Part shown: piece after piece, positions 43,481-52,439 of the stretch
Layout: the number at the start of each line of letters is the position of its first letter
Numbering within the stretch: position 1 is the first letter of the stretch
NCBI RefSeq assembly: GCF_014203235.1
Contig: NZ_JACHIN010000022.1
Coordinates: forward strand, 94,444-158,443
From: Nonomuraea endophytica
GTDB taxonomy: Bacteria > Actinomycetota > Actinomycetes > Streptosporangiales > Streptosporangiaceae
Length of the DNA stretch: 64,000 nucleotides
Direction: 5' to 3'
The notes under the pieces: model-generated
What the model was told of the DNA's origin: nothing
The model's input: only the letters and a program-made list of their open reading frames with translations
The model's database searches: none
Position numbers and translations under genes: made by a program

Positions 43481-44479
43481 ATGACCCCGATGCTCAACGA
43501 CTCCTACGGGAGGGTGGCTACCGACCTTCGGGTGTCCCTGACGGACAAGTGCAACCTGCGCTGCACGTACTGCATGCCGCCCGAAGGCCTCGACTGGCTG
43601 CCCAACGCCCAGTTGCTGACCGCCGACGAGATCGTCAGGCTCGTCACCATCGGGGTCGAACGCCTCGGCATCACCGAGGTCCGCTACACCGGCGGCGAGC
43701 CGCTGCTGCGCCGCGAACTGCCCGACATCGTCGCCCGCACCACCCGGCTGCGCCCGCGCCCGCAGGTCTCGCTGACCACCAACGGCATCGGGCTCGCCCG
43801 CATGGCCCCGGCCCTCGCCGAGGCGGGGCTCGACCGGGTGAACGTCTCGCTGGACACGCTGGAGCCCGAGACGTTCAAGCGCCTGGCGCACCGCGACCGC
43901 CTCGACGACGTCCTGGCCGGTCTGGCCGCCGCTAACGACGCCGGGCTGCGGCCGGTGAAGGTCAACGCCGTGCTCATGCGCGGCGTCAACGACCACGAGG
44001 CGCCCGCGCTGCTGCGCCACTGCCTGGAGCGCGGCTACGAACTGCGCTTCATCGAGCAGATGCCGCTGGACGCCCAGCACGGCTGGACCCGCGACAACAT
44101 GATCACCGCCGACGAGATCCTCGCGATGCTGGCGCCGGCCTTCGACCTGACCCCCGACGACCGCGAGGAGCGCGGCAGCGCGCCGGCCGAGAGGTTCCTG
44201 GTCGACGGCGGGCCCGCGCGGGTGGGCGTGATCGGGTCGGTGACGCGGCCGTTCTGCGGCGCGTGCGACCGGGTGCGGCTGACGGCCGACGGGCAGGTGC
44301 GCAACTGCCTGTTCGCGCGGGAGGAATCCGACCTGAAGACGGCGATGCGCGCCGGCGCCTCGGACGACGACCTCGCCGCCCGCTGGCTCGCCGCCGTCGC
44401 CGCCAAACGCCCCGGCCACGGCATCGACGACCCGGCCTTCCTCCAGCCCGCCCGTCCCATGTCCGCCATCGGCGGCTGA
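43481..44479 (+). CDS. moaA: GTP 3',8-cyclase MoaA (molybdenum cofactor)
   Basis: A 332-residue radical-SAM enzyme for the first step of molybdopterin synthesis. N-terminal cluster ligands are in KCNLRCTYCM, SAM-binding GGEP in VRYTGGEPLLRR, and the C-terminal cluster CGACDRVRLTADGQVRNCL. The conserved C-terminal double glycine is SAIGG. ATG 43481 has AGGGTG 6-7 bases upstream. It stands 203 bases upstream of the MobA-type gene. Confidence 0.95.
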   Translation: MTPMLNDSYGRVATDLRVSLTDKCNLRCTYCMPPEGLDWLPNAQLLTADEIVRLVTIGVERLGITEVRYTGGEPLLRRELPDIVARTTRLRPRPQVSLTTNGIGLARMAPALAEAGLDRVNVSLDTLEPETFKRLAHRDRLDDVLAGLAAANDAGLRPVKVNAVLMRGVNDHEAPALLRHCLERGYELRFIEQMPLDAQHGWTRDNMITADEILAMLAPAFDLTPDDREERGSAPAERFLVDGGPARVGVIGSVTRPFCGACDRVRLTADGQVRNCLFAREESDLKTAMRAGASDDDLAARWLAAVAAKRPGHGIDDPAFLQPARPMSAIGG

Positions 44480-44682
44480 TCTTTCGGGCTTTCTTTCCGG
44501 GCTTTCCATCCGTTACGGCAAGCCGCCCTACCCCCGCCCGCCGTCGTGGGCTCGCGGCTCGACCGATGGCCGGCAGTCTGACGTGGTCGCGCGCCGTCAC
44601 AGCGCAAGCAGACCACCTGGGCAGGCCCTCCCGGGGCGGACCCGCGGCGGTTGGTGGTGATCTCGGCGGTTACCTTGGCTGG

Positions 44683-45471
44683 GTGGTGTATGACGCGGTG
44701 GTTCTCGCCGGAGGTGCTGCCCGGCGGCTGGGCGGCGTGGACAAGCCCGGCCTCAGCGTGGGCGGGCGCTCGCTCCTGGAGATCGTGGCCGCCGCCGTAC
44801 CCGATGCCGGGCGGTTGATCGTCGTGGGCCCGGAGCGTCGCGCTCCCCGTGCCCTCTACGTCCTTGAGGAGCCGCGTGGCGGGGGGCCGGTGCCGGCGCT
44901 GCGCGTGGGCCTGGCCGAGGTTCGCGCGCCCTGGGTGGCGCTTCTGGCGGGCGACATGCCCCTTCTGCGCCCCGCCCACGTCGCCGCCCTCCATCACGCG
45001 GCCTCCGGGGCCGGGGCGGTTCTCGTGGATGACGGGGGGCGGGAGCAGTGGCTGGCCGGGGTGTGGCGAGCCGATGTGCTGCGGGAGGCGCTCCGCGGCT
45101 ATGAGGGGCGGTCTTTGCGTGGGCTGCTGGGGCCGCTGGAGCCGGTGCGGGTGGCGTTGCCCGGCCGGCCCTGGTTCGACTGCGACACTATGGACGATCT
45201 GGAGGAGGCTCACATGAACGTGCTCAGCGAGTGGACGGCCCTGGTCTGCGAGGAACTCGGCATCGATCCGGCCAGGGTGGACCGGGACCTGATCCTGGAC
45301 CTCACCAAGGAGGTGGCGCACGGGGTGGCCAGACCGGCCGCGCCGCTCACCGCCTACCTGCTCGGACTGGCCCAGGGAGCGGGCACCGCGCCGGAGGACG
45401 CCGTGGCCCGGCTGACCGCGCTGGCCGGCAGCTGGACCGAGGCGAGCAGGGAGAACCTGACCGGCGAGTGA
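44683..45471 (+). CDS. mobA: Molybdenum cofactor guanylyltransferase MobA fused to a DUF6457-type domain
   Basis: A 262-residue protein. Residues ~1-175 are a MobA nucleotidyltransferase (YDAVVLAGGAARRLGGVDKP, ALLAGDMPLLRP, FDCDTMDDLEEA) adding GMP to molybdopterin for bis-MGD enzymes such as NasA. Residues ~178-262 (MNVLSEWTALVCEELGIDPA ... AHGVARPAAPLTAYLLGLAQG) are a small helical domain of the DUF6457 kind, found alone or fused in actinobacteria near Mo enzymes. GTG 44683 (or 44686) is the start; no ribosome site is obvious. Confidence 0.88.
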   Translation: MVYDAVVLAGGAARRLGGVDKPGLSVGGRSLLEIVAAAVPDAGRLIVVGPERRAPRALYVLEEPRGGGPVPALRVGLAEVRAPWVALLAGDMPLLRPAHVAALHHAASGAGAVLVDDGGREQWLAGVWRADVLREALRGYEGRSLRGLLGPLEPVRVALPGRPWFDCDTMDDLEEAHMNVLSEWTALVCEELGIDPARVDRDLILDLTKEVAHGVARPAAPLTAYLLGLAQGAGTAPEDAVARLTALAGSWTEASRENLTGE

Positions 45472-45601
45472 CACTCCTGCGAACTCCCCGTGTCAACCCG
45501 TGACCGAACCTGAAGGTTTCCTGTGAATTTCGCGCACCGATGAGGTGTAAACGATTTCGGGAAAGCAGACCTACCCGCTGAGCGGGGGTAATGAGGTCTT
45601 C

Positions 45602-45725
45602 TCAGAAAAGGGCGAAGCCGGGTGGTTACGGGGGCAAACCACCCGGCTTCGCTTCATCGGCGTTCCGACGGGGGCCCGGAACGCCGGCACCAGCACTCCG
45701 ACGGGGGACCGGAGCGCTTGGCTAA
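45602..45725 (-). ncRNA. 6C RNA
   Basis: Read on the minus strand, three hairpins in a row carry C-runs in their loops, with CCCCCGT in each: CTCCGGTCCCCCGTCGGAG, TTCCGGGCCCCCGTCGGAA and a long last hairpin (15-bp perfect stem, 45612-45626 with 45638-45652, loop TTGCCCCCGTA) followed by CCTTTTCT, an intrinsic terminator. This matches the 6C RNA of actinobacteria. A TTGACG -35 box (minus strand, 45757-45752) lies upstream, with a -10 region near 45737-45731; the start is therefore about 45725. The start base is estimated. The gene upstream on the same strand is DUF3099. Confidence 0.78.
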
Positions 45726-45730
45726 AGCGT

Positions 45731-45757
45731 ACACCTACAACCCGTGGGATGCGTCAA
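45731..45757 (-). promoter_or_regulatory. Promoter of the 6C RNA
   Basis: TTGACG (minus strand, 45757-45752) is a good -35 match; the stretch GTTGTAGGTGTA with TAGGT lies 14-18 bases further on at the -10 place. It starts only a few bases past the DUF3099 stop (45765). Confidence 0.55.
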
Positions 45758-45764
45758 GACTTAG

Positions 45765-46088
45765 TCACGACCCGATCTCGCGTCGGTGCAGGGGTATCTC
45801 GCTTTGGTTAGCCTCCGGTGTGTGAAAGGTAGGAGGCGGGGAGTCCTTCGACCTCTCATTGGCCCCGATTACGGCTATGTACGGCAAAAAGACCGCGCCG
45901 GCGATGAAGAGCAGCCGGTAGGGCCAGGGCACGGGCACCACGACGGCCAGGATGAGGCAGAGCGTGCGAATGCCCATCTTGATGAAGTAGCTGATCTCGC
46001 GCTTGCGCACGTCGTCGGAGAGCGACGGCTGCGCGTCCGTCACCTGGTGGACCTGCTTGCGCGTACGCCACCCCCTCATGCCTCCCAC
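45765..46088 (-). CDS. DUF3099 small membrane protein
   Basis: A 107-residue protein with two transmembrane helices (IKMGIRTLCLILAVVVPVPW and YRLLFIAGAVFLPYIAVIGA) in the DUF3099 pattern (QVHQVTDAQPSLSDDVRKRE, then the helices and a charged tail). Function unknown; the family is limited to actinobacteria. The start could be 46088 or ATG 46079. Confidence 0.85.
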   Translation of the reverse strand: MGGMRGWRTRKQVHQVTDAQPSLSDDVRKREISYFIKMGIRTLCLILAVVVPVPWPYRLLFIAGAVFLPYIAVIGANERSKDSPPPTFHTPEANQSEIPLHRREIGS

Positions 46089-46177
46089 GGTAGACCTCGG
46101 AGGTGAAGGACGCGATGGGGCGCCGGTGCCGGAACGAGGGTCATGCGATCATGGCTTTCGAGTAAGAGGAGGCGGAG

Positions 46178-46390
46178 ATGACGGATCGAACGTATCGGGT
46201 GACCGAGATAGTCGGAACTTCGGGGGAGAGTGTCGACCAGGCCATCCGCAACGGCATCAGGCGGGCCGCGCAGACCCTGCGCCACCTGGACTGGTTCGAG
46301 GTGACGGAGGTCCGGGGTCACATCGACCAGGGCGAGGTCGCGCACTTCCAGGTGGGGATGAAGGTCGGCTTCCGCCTGGAAGACGGCTGA
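46178..46390 (+). CDS. Dodecin, flavin storage protein
   Basis: A 70-residue dodecin: VTEIVGTSGESVDQAIRNGI then RAAQTLRHLDWFEVTEVRGH and VAHFQVGMKVGFRL. The Trp in LDWFEV is the residue that stacks on flavin, and the Gln in FQVGMKVGF is also conserved. Dodecamers bind FMN/riboflavin (and CoA in the bacterial type). AAGAGGAGGCGGAG precedes the ATG. It is a lone gene. Confidence 0.95.
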   Translation: MTDRTYRVTEIVGTSGESVDQAIRNGIRRAAQTLRHLDWFEVTEVRGHIDQGEVAHFQVGMKVGFRLEDG

Positions 46391-46535
46391 CCATCGCGGT
46401 AATGGGTGATGTTCCCGGCGGTGCGTCGGAGACTCCGGAGCGAAGGGGGGCGCGATGCACCGCCGTGCCGTGGCGCCGGTCCGCGTGCCGGGGACCCTTC
46501 CGGTGGGGGGCCGCGCCGTACGGGAGGAAAGCGCC

Positions 46536-46845
46536 GTGCGCGGGGACGGACCCGTGAGCGGCGCGCCTGAGGCGAGGCCGCCGTTACGGCAGAGCGCCGA
46601 CGAGATCGCCCGCACGGTCGCCAGCCTGCGCCAGGTGGACGACCTGCCGTTGTACGAGATGACCTACCGGGGCTCCTACGACCCCGAAGCCACGCTCACC
46701 GACGAGGAACTGGCCAGGAAGGACTCCGGCTGGGCCCGCTCGCCGACCGGCGGCGGCCGGCGCGCGCGGCGCTGACGCCCTTCGACGGCGTCAACGAGAA
46801 GGGCCTGGCCACGGTGCCCACCGCCGGCCTGCCCGGGGGGAGCGC
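46536..46845 (+). pseudogene. Remnant of a choloylglycine-hydrolase-like (linear amide C-N hydrolase) gene
   Basis: A segment starting near GTG 46536 reads LRQVDDLPLYEMTYRGSYDP, the typical start of a family of Ntn-type linear amide C-N hydrolases, up to DSGWARSPTG, where the nucleophile Cys would be expected (GWAC in relatives). The frame then ends, but another frame from 46769 reads ALTPFDGVNEKGLATVPTAG, the later D-G-x-N-E-K-G motif. About 50-70 residues seem deleted and the frame changed. I call it a broken gene; the full-frame ORF (46455-46775) would be a meaningless peptide. Confidence 0.5.
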
Positions 46846-46892
46846 ACGCGTCGTCACCGCGAAACGGTGGCGACGCGTGCTCGCCTTCACGC

Positions 46893-48263
46893 TCAGCTCG
46901 CCTGGCTGACCGTCGACATGTTGAAGTCCGGCACCCGCACCGGCGGCATGACCGCCCGCGTGAAGTAGTCGTTCCACTCGCGCGGCAGCGTCTGCTCGGC
47001 GGCGCCCACCTCGCTGATGCGGCCCAGCAGGTCCACCGGGCTCTCGTTGAAGCGGAAGTTGTTCACCTCGCCGACGACCTCGCCGTTCTCGACCAGGTAG
47101 ACGCCGTCGCGGGTCAGGCCGGTGACCAGGAGCGTCTGCGGGTCCACCGTGCGGATGTACCACAGGCAGGTCAGCAGCAGGCCGCGCTCGGTCGAGGCGA
47201 TCATCTCGGTCAGCGACCTGCCGCCGTCACCGCGCATGATCAGGTTGTCGATGTCGGGCGTGACGGCCAGGCCGCTCAGCTCCGCCGAGTAGCGGGTCTG
47301 GCGCAGCGCCGCGAGCGTGCCGCCGGAGATCCACTCGGTCGCCTCCAGCGGCAGCCCGTTGTCGAACACCGAGCTCTCGCGCCCGGCCGAACGGGTCACG
47401 ACGAACGGCGCGCAGCCGATGCCCGCCGCCGCCGGATCGCTGGCCAGAGTGAGCGGCAGCGGCGCGAGCCGTTCGCCCACCCGGGTGCCGCCGCCGCGCT
47501 TGGAGTAGACCGTCCGGCCGTCCAGCGCGTCCCTGGCGCCCGACGACCAGTAGGCGTAGATCATGAGGTCGGCGACCGCGCTCGGGGGCAGCAGCGTCTC
47601 GTAGCGGCCCGCGGGCAGGTCGACGCGGTTCTTCGCCCACTCCAGCCGCATGGCCAGGGAGGCGTCGAGCGCGGCGACGTCCACGTCGGCGAAGTCGCGC
47701 GTGGCCACGCCCGTCCAGGCCGAGCGCTTGAGGTCGGCCGACTTGGCGTTGAGCTCCAGTCTGCCCGTGGGCTGGTCGTGGCGCAGCCGCAGGCCCGTGG
47801 AGGAGCCGAGGAAGGTCGAGGTCAGCGTGTGCTCGGCGAAGCCGTACAGCCTCCTGCCGCCCGCCTCGGCGGCCGAGAACGCCTCGCCCAGCGCGGGCGC
47901 GAACTCGCCGAACACCCCGATCTCGGTCGGCACGACCGGATCGGCCCAGTTCGCGCTGGCCGGCACGCCCGACACCAGCGGGCGGGCGTCCTCGGCCGGC
48001 TGTGCCTCGCGCGCCGCGGCGTCGGCCGCGGCCACCACATCGGCGAGCTGCTCGGCACGTACGGCCGCGCGCGACACCACGCCCACGCCCTGGCCCGCGA
48101 TCGAGATCACGGTCAGCTGGGCGGAGCGGGCCACGCCGTTCGTGGTCAGGGTGTTGCCCGCGAAGCGCAGGTTGGCCGTCGAACTGTCGTCCACGACCAC
48201 CATGCAGTCGTCGGCCGTGGAGAGCTCCAGCGCCCGCTCAACCATCTCCTGGGGAGTCATCAC
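46893..48263 (-). CDS. tldE: TldE/PmbA metalloprotease subunit
   Basis: A 456-residue PmbA/TldE protein, the non-catalytic partner of TldD. It shows the PmbA pattern VDDSSTANLRFAGNTLTTNG, TRSAGRESSVFDNGLPLE, and LWYIRTVDPQTLLVTGLTRDGVYLVENG. It overlaps the tldD stop. Start: GTG 48263 (AGGAGG seven bases upstream) or ATG 48260. TldD/TldE degrade unfolded peptides and process leader peptides of some antibiotics. Confidence 0.94.
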   Translation of the reverse strand: MMTPQEMVERALELSTADDCMVVVDDSSTANLRFAGNTLTTNGVARSAQLTVISIAGQGVGVVSRAAVRAEQLADVVAAADAAAREAQPAEDARPLVSGVPASANWADPVVPTEIGVFGEFAPALGEAFSAAEAGGRRLYGFAEHTLTSTFLGSSTGLRLRHDQPTGRLELNAKSADLKRSAWTGVATRDFADVDVAALDASLAMRLEWAKNRVDLPAGRYETLLPPSAVADLMIYAYWSSGARDALDGRTVYSKRGGGTRVGERLAPLPLTLASDPAAAGIGCAPFVVTRSAGRESSVFDNGLPLEATEWISGGTLAALRQTRYSAELSGLAVTPDIDNLIMRGDGGRSLTEMIASTERGLLLTCLWYIRTVDPQTLLVTGLTRDGVYLVENGEVVGEVNNFRFNESPVDLLGRISEVGAAEQTLPREWNDYFTRAVMPPVRVPDFNMSTVSQAS

Positions 48264-49753
48264 TTGCCACCCTCCTGGACCGTGTTGAGGATGCGGACGC
48301 CGCGGAACAGCGCGGACGGGCAGCCGTGGCTGACCGGCGCGACCTGTCCAGGCTGGCCCTTGCCGCAGTTGAAGGCGCCGCCGAGCACGTAGGTCTGGGG
48401 GCCGCCGACGGCCTCCATCGAGCGCCAGAAGTCCGTCGTCGTCGCCTGGTAGGCGAAGTCCCGCACCTGTCCGGCGAGGGCGCCGTTCTCGATCCGGTAG
48501 GCCCGCTGGCCGGTGAACTGGAAGTTGTAGCGCTGCATGTCGATCGACCAGCTCTTGTCGCCGACGATGTACAGGCCGCGCTCCACCCGCGAGATCAGCT
48601 CGTCGGTCGCCGGGCCGTCAGGAGCGGGCTTCAGCGAGACGTTGGCCATGCGCTGGATCGGCATGTGGCCGGGGGAGTCGGCGAAGCCGCAGCCGTTGGA
48701 GCGGCCGAAGCCCTTCATCAGCGCCATGCGCCGGTCGAGCTGGTAGCCGACCAGGATGCCGTCGCGCACGATGTCGAAGCTCTGGCCGGCCACGCCCTCG
48801 TCGTCGTAGCCGATCGTGGCCAGGCCGTGCTCGACCGTGCGGTCGCCGGTGACGTTCATGATCGGGGAGCCGTAGACGAGCTCGCCGAGCTGGTCGAAGG
48901 TGGCGAAGCTCGTTCCGGCGTACGCGGCCTCGTAACCGAGCGCGCGGTCCAGCTCGGTGGCGTGCCCGATCGACTCGTGGATCGTCAGCCACAGGTTGGA
49001 CGGGTGGACGACCAGGTCGTGGTCGCCCGCCTCGACCGACGGCGCGGCCAGCTTCTCGGCCAGCAGCTCGGGAAGCTGGGCCAGCTCGCCCGCCCAGTCC
49101 CAGAACGTGCCCGTCAGGTACTCGTAGCCGCGTCCCACCGGCGGCGCGATCGTCGACATGTCGTCGAAGCCCTGCTCGGACGCCTTCATGGCGTTGAGGC
49201 TCGGGTGCAGGCGCACCCGCTGCTGCGTGGTGGAGGTGCCGGAGCTGTCGGCGTAGAACTTCTGCTCCTTCACCTGCAGCAGCCGGGCCGAGACGTGGTC
49301 GGCGCCCTTGAGCAGCCCTGCCGACCACTCGGCCAGCAGCGCGACCTTGTCGGCCTGGGGCACCTCGAACGGGTCCACCTCATACGGCGAGACCCAGGTG
49401 AGGCCGGAGTAGACCGGTTCGGGAGCCAGCTCGATCGGCTCCCTGTTGATGGGGGCGCTCACCTCGGCCACCCGCACCGCCTGCTCGGCCACCCTGGCCG
49501 CGGCCTCGGGGGTCAGGTCGATGCCGGAGGCGAAGCCCCATGTGCCGCCCTTGACCACACGCACCGCGAAGCCGAGGTCGTCGGCGTCGACGGCGCCTTC
49601 GAGCCGCGTGTCGTAGAGGCTCAGGGACTCGCCCCTGATGCGTTCGAGGCGGAAGTCCGCGTGCTCGGCACCCAGGTCACGGGCACGTTGCAGGGCGGCG
49701 TCCGCGAGCTGCCCAAGTGGCAGCGCGAGGAAATCAGGGTCGATTTGACGCAT
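48260..49753 (-). CDS. tldD: TldD metalloprotease
   Basis: A 497-residue zinc protease. The HExxxH site is in WLTIHESIGHATELDRALGY, and the third ligand Cys is in SHGCPSALF near the C terminus. Other marks are FADSPGHMPIQRMANVSL and YIVGDKSWSIDMQRYNFQFT. ATG 49753 (MRQIDPDFLALPLGQLADAA) was chosen; the frame runs on upstream to 49837 without similarity. It is first of the tldD-tldE operon, and divergent from fabG. Confidence 0.94.
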   Translation of the reverse strand: MRQIDPDFLALPLGQLADAALQRARDLGAEHADFRLERIRGESLSLYDTRLEGAVDADDLGFAVRVVKGGTWGFASGIDLTPEAAARVAEQAVRVAEVSAPINREPIELAPEPVYSGLTWVSPYEVDPFEVPQADKVALLAEWSAGLLKGADHVSARLLQVKEQKFYADSSGTSTTQQRVRLHPSLNAMKASEQGFDDMSTIAPPVGRGYEYLTGTFWDWAGELAQLPELLAEKLAAPSVEAGDHDLVVHPSNLWLTIHESIGHATELDRALGYEAAYAGTSFATFDQLGELVYGSPIMNVTGDRTVEHGLATIGYDDEGVAGQSFDIVRDGILVGYQLDRRMALMKGFGRSNGCGFADSPGHMPIQRMANVSLKPAPDGPATDELISRVERGLYIVGDKSWSIDMQRYNFQFTGQRAYRIENGALAGQVRDFAYQATTTDFWRSMEAVGGPQTYVLGGAFNCGKGQPGQVAPVSHGCPSALFRGVRILNTVQEGGK

Positions 49754-49830
49754 GTCAACGATCCTAACCCCGTGATCTTGTGCCCCCTGGACAAGCGCAT
49801 ACCAGCGGGTAGCAGATAGCGTCAGGTCCC

Positions 49831-50526
49831 ATGGCACGCTCAGTACTCGTCACCGGCGGCAACCGGGGCATCGGCCTCGCGATCGCCCGCGAACTCGAAG
49901 CGGCGGGCGACGCCGTCGCCGTCACCTACCGATCGGGCGAGCCCCCACAGGGATTGTTCGGCGTCCGCTGCGACGTGACCAGCACCGAGGACGTCGAGGC
50001 CGCCTTCGCCAAGGTCGAAGCCGAGCAGGGCCCGGTGGAGGTGCTCGTCTCCAACGCGGGCATCACCAAGGACACCCTCCTGGCCATGATGAAGGAGGAG
50101 ACCTTCACCGACGTCATCGACGCCAACCTGACCGGCGCCTACCGCGTCGCCAAACGGGCCATCCGCCCGATGATGAAGCTCAAGCGCGGCCGCATCATCC
50201 TCATCTCCTCGGTCGTGGGCCTGTCCGGCCAGGCGGGCCAGGCCAACTACGCCGCCTCCAAGGCCGGTCTGGTCGGCTTCGGCCGTTCCCTCGCCCGCGA
50301 GTACGGCTCGCGCGGCATCACCGTCAACGTCGTCGCCCCCGGCTTCGTCGAGACCGACATGACGGCCGACCTCGACGGCGAGGCCATCGTCAAGAACATC
50401 CCCCTGGGCCGCCAGGCCGCGCCCCAGGAGATCGCGCGCGTCGTCCGCTTCCTGGCGAGCGACGACGCCTCCTACATCACCGGGGCCGTGATCCCCGTCG
50501 ACGGCGGACTCGGAATGGGGCACTGA
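49831..50526 (+). CDS. fabG: 3-oxoacyl-ACP reductase FabG (MabA-like)
   Basis: A 231-residue SDR enzyme for the first reduction of fatty-acid elongation. NADPH motif VTGGNRGIGLA, catalytic Ser in ISSVVGLSG, and Tyr-x3-Lys in NYAASKAG. The C-terminal VDGGLGMGH is the same as in mycobacterial MabA. It directly precedes fabI, only one base apart, matching fabG1-inhA of M. tuberculosis. Confidence 0.95.
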   Translation: MARSVLVTGGNRGIGLAIARELEAAGDAVAVTYRSGEPPQGLFGVRCDVTSTEDVEAAFAKVEAEQGPVEVLVSNAGITKDTLLAMMKEETFTDVIDANLTGAYRVAKRAIRPMMKLKRGRIILISSVVGLSGQAGQANYAASKAGLVGFGRSLAREYGSRGITVNVVAPGFVETDMTADLDGEAIVKNIPLGRQAAPQEIARVVRFLASDDASYITGAVIPVDGGLGMGH

Positions 50527-50527
50527 C

Positions 50528-51292
50528 ATGGGCATTCTCGAAGGCAAGCGCATCCTGGTGACGGGCGTGCTGACCGACGCCTCCATCGGCTTCGCCGTGG
50601 CGAAGATCGCTCAGGAGGAGGGCGCCCAGGTCGTGCTGACCGGCTTCGGCCGGCTCAGCCTCGTCGAGCGCATCGCCAAGCGGCTCCCGCAGCCCGCGCC
50701 CGTGCTGGAGCTCGACGTCCAGAACACCGAGCACCTCGACACCCTGGCCTCCCGCGTCGGCGAGCACGTCGACGGCCTCGACGGCGTCGTCCACTCCATC
50801 GGCTTCGCCCCCCAGACCGCCCTCGGCGGCAACTTCCTCAACACCACGTGGGAGGACGTCGCCACCGCCCTGCACATCTCCACCTTCTCCTACAAGTCGC
50901 TGGCCGTGGCCTGCCTGCCCCTCATGAAGGAGGGCGGCTCGGTCGTCGGCCTCGACTTCGACGCCTCCAAGGCCTGGCCGGTCTACGACTGGATGGGCGT
51001 GGCCAAGGCCGGCCTGGAGTCCGCCAACCGCTACCTCGCCCGCGACCTCGGCAAGCAGGGCATCCGCGTGAACCTGGTCGCCGCCGGCCCGCTGCGCACG
51101 ATGGCCGCCAAGTCGATCCCGGGTTTCAAGGAGTTCGAGGACAGCTGGCCGGACAAGGCCCCCCTGGGCTGGGACCTGTCCGACACCGCCCCGGCCGCCC
51201 GCGCCTGCGTCGCCCTGATGTCCGACTGGTTCCCCGCCACCACCGGCGAAATCCTCCACGTCGACGGCGGAGTCCACGCGATCGGCGCCTGA
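50528..51292 (+). CDS. fabI: Enoyl-ACP reductase (FabI/InhA type)
   Basis: A 254-residue SDR enoyl-ACP reductase finishing the fatty-acid cycle. The NAD-binding start is GILEGKRILVTGVLTDASIGF; the Tyr-x6-Lys pair is in AWPVYDWMGVAKAGLES, and substrate-loop AAGPLRTMAAKSIPGFKEFE as in InhA. Follows fabG as fabG1-inhA. An isoniazid/triclosan-type target by homology. Confidence 0.95.
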   Translation: MGILEGKRILVTGVLTDASIGFAVAKIAQEEGAQVVLTGFGRLSLVERIAKRLPQPAPVLELDVQNTEHLDTLASRVGEHVDGLDGVVHSIGFAPQTALGGNFLNTTWEDVATALHISTFSYKSLAVACLPLMKEGGSVVGLDFDASKAWPVYDWMGVAKAGLESANRYLARDLGKQGIRVNLVAAGPLRTMAAKSIPGFKEFEDSWPDKAPLGWDLSDTAPAARACVALMSDWFPATTGEILHVDGGVHAIGA

Positions 51293-51298
51293 CTTTCC

Positions 51299-51325
51299 GG
51301 GCCTCCGCCGTCATGGCGGGGGCCC
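51299..51325 (+). terminator. Terminator of fabG-fabI
   Basis: 11-bp stem (51299-51309 with 51315-51325, one T-G pair) with a 5-base loop, seven bases after the fabI stop. Confidence 0.6.
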
Positions 51326-51492
51326 CGGGATTGGGTTGCGCTCAACCGGCCAAGAGGGCGTTGTAACGGCGGGGACCACGTGAGCCCTCACGACCAGCGC
51401 TCGACGGGCGGCCACCCACGGCGGCGGTGCGGGTGGGGCGGCTGGCCGTAACGGAAAAGGCCAGAAACGCGAGAACGGCCAGAAGCCAAAGA

Positions 51493-52314
51493 TCAAGCCA
51501 GCCGGTGGCGGCCTGACGTGGGGGCGGGCTCGAAGGGGATGGTGTGCTCGTCGCGGCGTTTGCGTTGGTGGGCGACGCGGGTGGCGAGGATGGCGGAGGC
51601 GAGCAGGGCGGCGGTCAGGGCGGTGCCCAGCGCGTCGGAGGCCGGGGTGCTCGGGCGGACCACCTGGCGGCGGTCCTGCAGCGGGACCGTGAGCTCGTCG
51701 GCGTAAGGGTTGGGCCACAGCAGGTCGATGCGCGGCTCCTCGGTGTCCGCGGTCCTGCGCTCCTCGACCGGCACCGCGTTGTCCATCATGTACGGCTCGC
51801 TCTGCGGCGGAGTCGGCGCCTGCGTGGGCAGGACCTCGGTCTCCTCGCGGCGGTGGGTGGGTCGGGTGGACGGGGCCGGGCGGGGTTCGCGGCTGGTCTG
51901 GGTGGGTGTGGGCGTCAGGACGTCCAGCACGCTCTGGTCGTCGCAGGCCAGCACGGGCAGGCACACGTCGCCCAGCGTCTCGGGCAGCAGTTCGGGGGTC
52001 TTGGCCGAGCTGGGACGGGTGCTCGACGGCGCCGGGGCGGGCTTGCCGGTCGGCACCGCCTCGCCGACGGTGCCCAGGACCTCGTCCGTGGTCTCGTTCA
52101 GCCCGTTGGTCACCGGCTCGGCGGCCTTGCCCGTTAACCCGTCCACGGTGTCGGTGACGGCGTTCACCACGTCGCACAGGCTGTTGGTCACTCCGGAGAG
52201 CAGCCCGCCGCCCTTGGCGCAGTCCTGGACGGCCGCGACGGCCGGCGCCGCTCCCGGGATGGCGGCCAACGCCACGGCGAGTACACCCGTCGTGATTGCG
52301 GCCCTGCTCCCCAT
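51493..52314 (-). CDS. Secreted, C-terminally anchored protein of unknown function
   Basis: A 273-residue protein with a Sec signal peptide (AAITTGVLAVALAAIPGAAP, cleavage about after AVAA), an amphipathic stretch (GLLSGVTNSLCDVVNAVTDT), a long Pro/Thr/Glu-rich region with two Cys (VCLPVLACDD), and near the C terminus a membrane segment (LGTALTAALLASAILATRVA) followed by the basic tail HQRKRRDEH. It should sit in the membrane with its body outside. No known domain. AGGAGG lies six bases before its start. Confidence 0.75.
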   Translation of the reverse strand: MGSRAAITTGVLAVALAAIPGAAPAVAAVQDCAKGGGLLSGVTNSLCDVVNAVTDTVDGLTGKAAEPVTNGLNETTDEVLGTVGEAVPTGKPAPAPSSTRPSSAKTPELLPETLGDVCLPVLACDDQSVLDVLTPTPTQTSREPRPAPSTRPTHRREETEVLPTQAPTPPQSEPYMMDNAVPVEERRTADTEEPRIDLLWPNPYADELTVPLQDRRQVVRPSTPASDALGTALTAALLASAILATRVAHQRKRRDEHTIPFEPAPTSGRHRLA

Positions 52315-52439
52315 GCGCCCTCCTACTTCGCCTCGGAGGAAATCTTTATGGACATCACCGCCGAGAGGCAGGTGTTTCTCGGCGAAAGTTGCGATTCGGT
52401 ATCGACTAGTGATACGCGAGTGGCGCTCTCATTCCTTGT

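Noticed and set aside
46455..46775. 106-residue ORF as a functional protein
   Set aside because: Its N part before 46536 has no similarity and its C part ends in a frame-shifted hydrolase remnant, so it is better explained as a broken gene.
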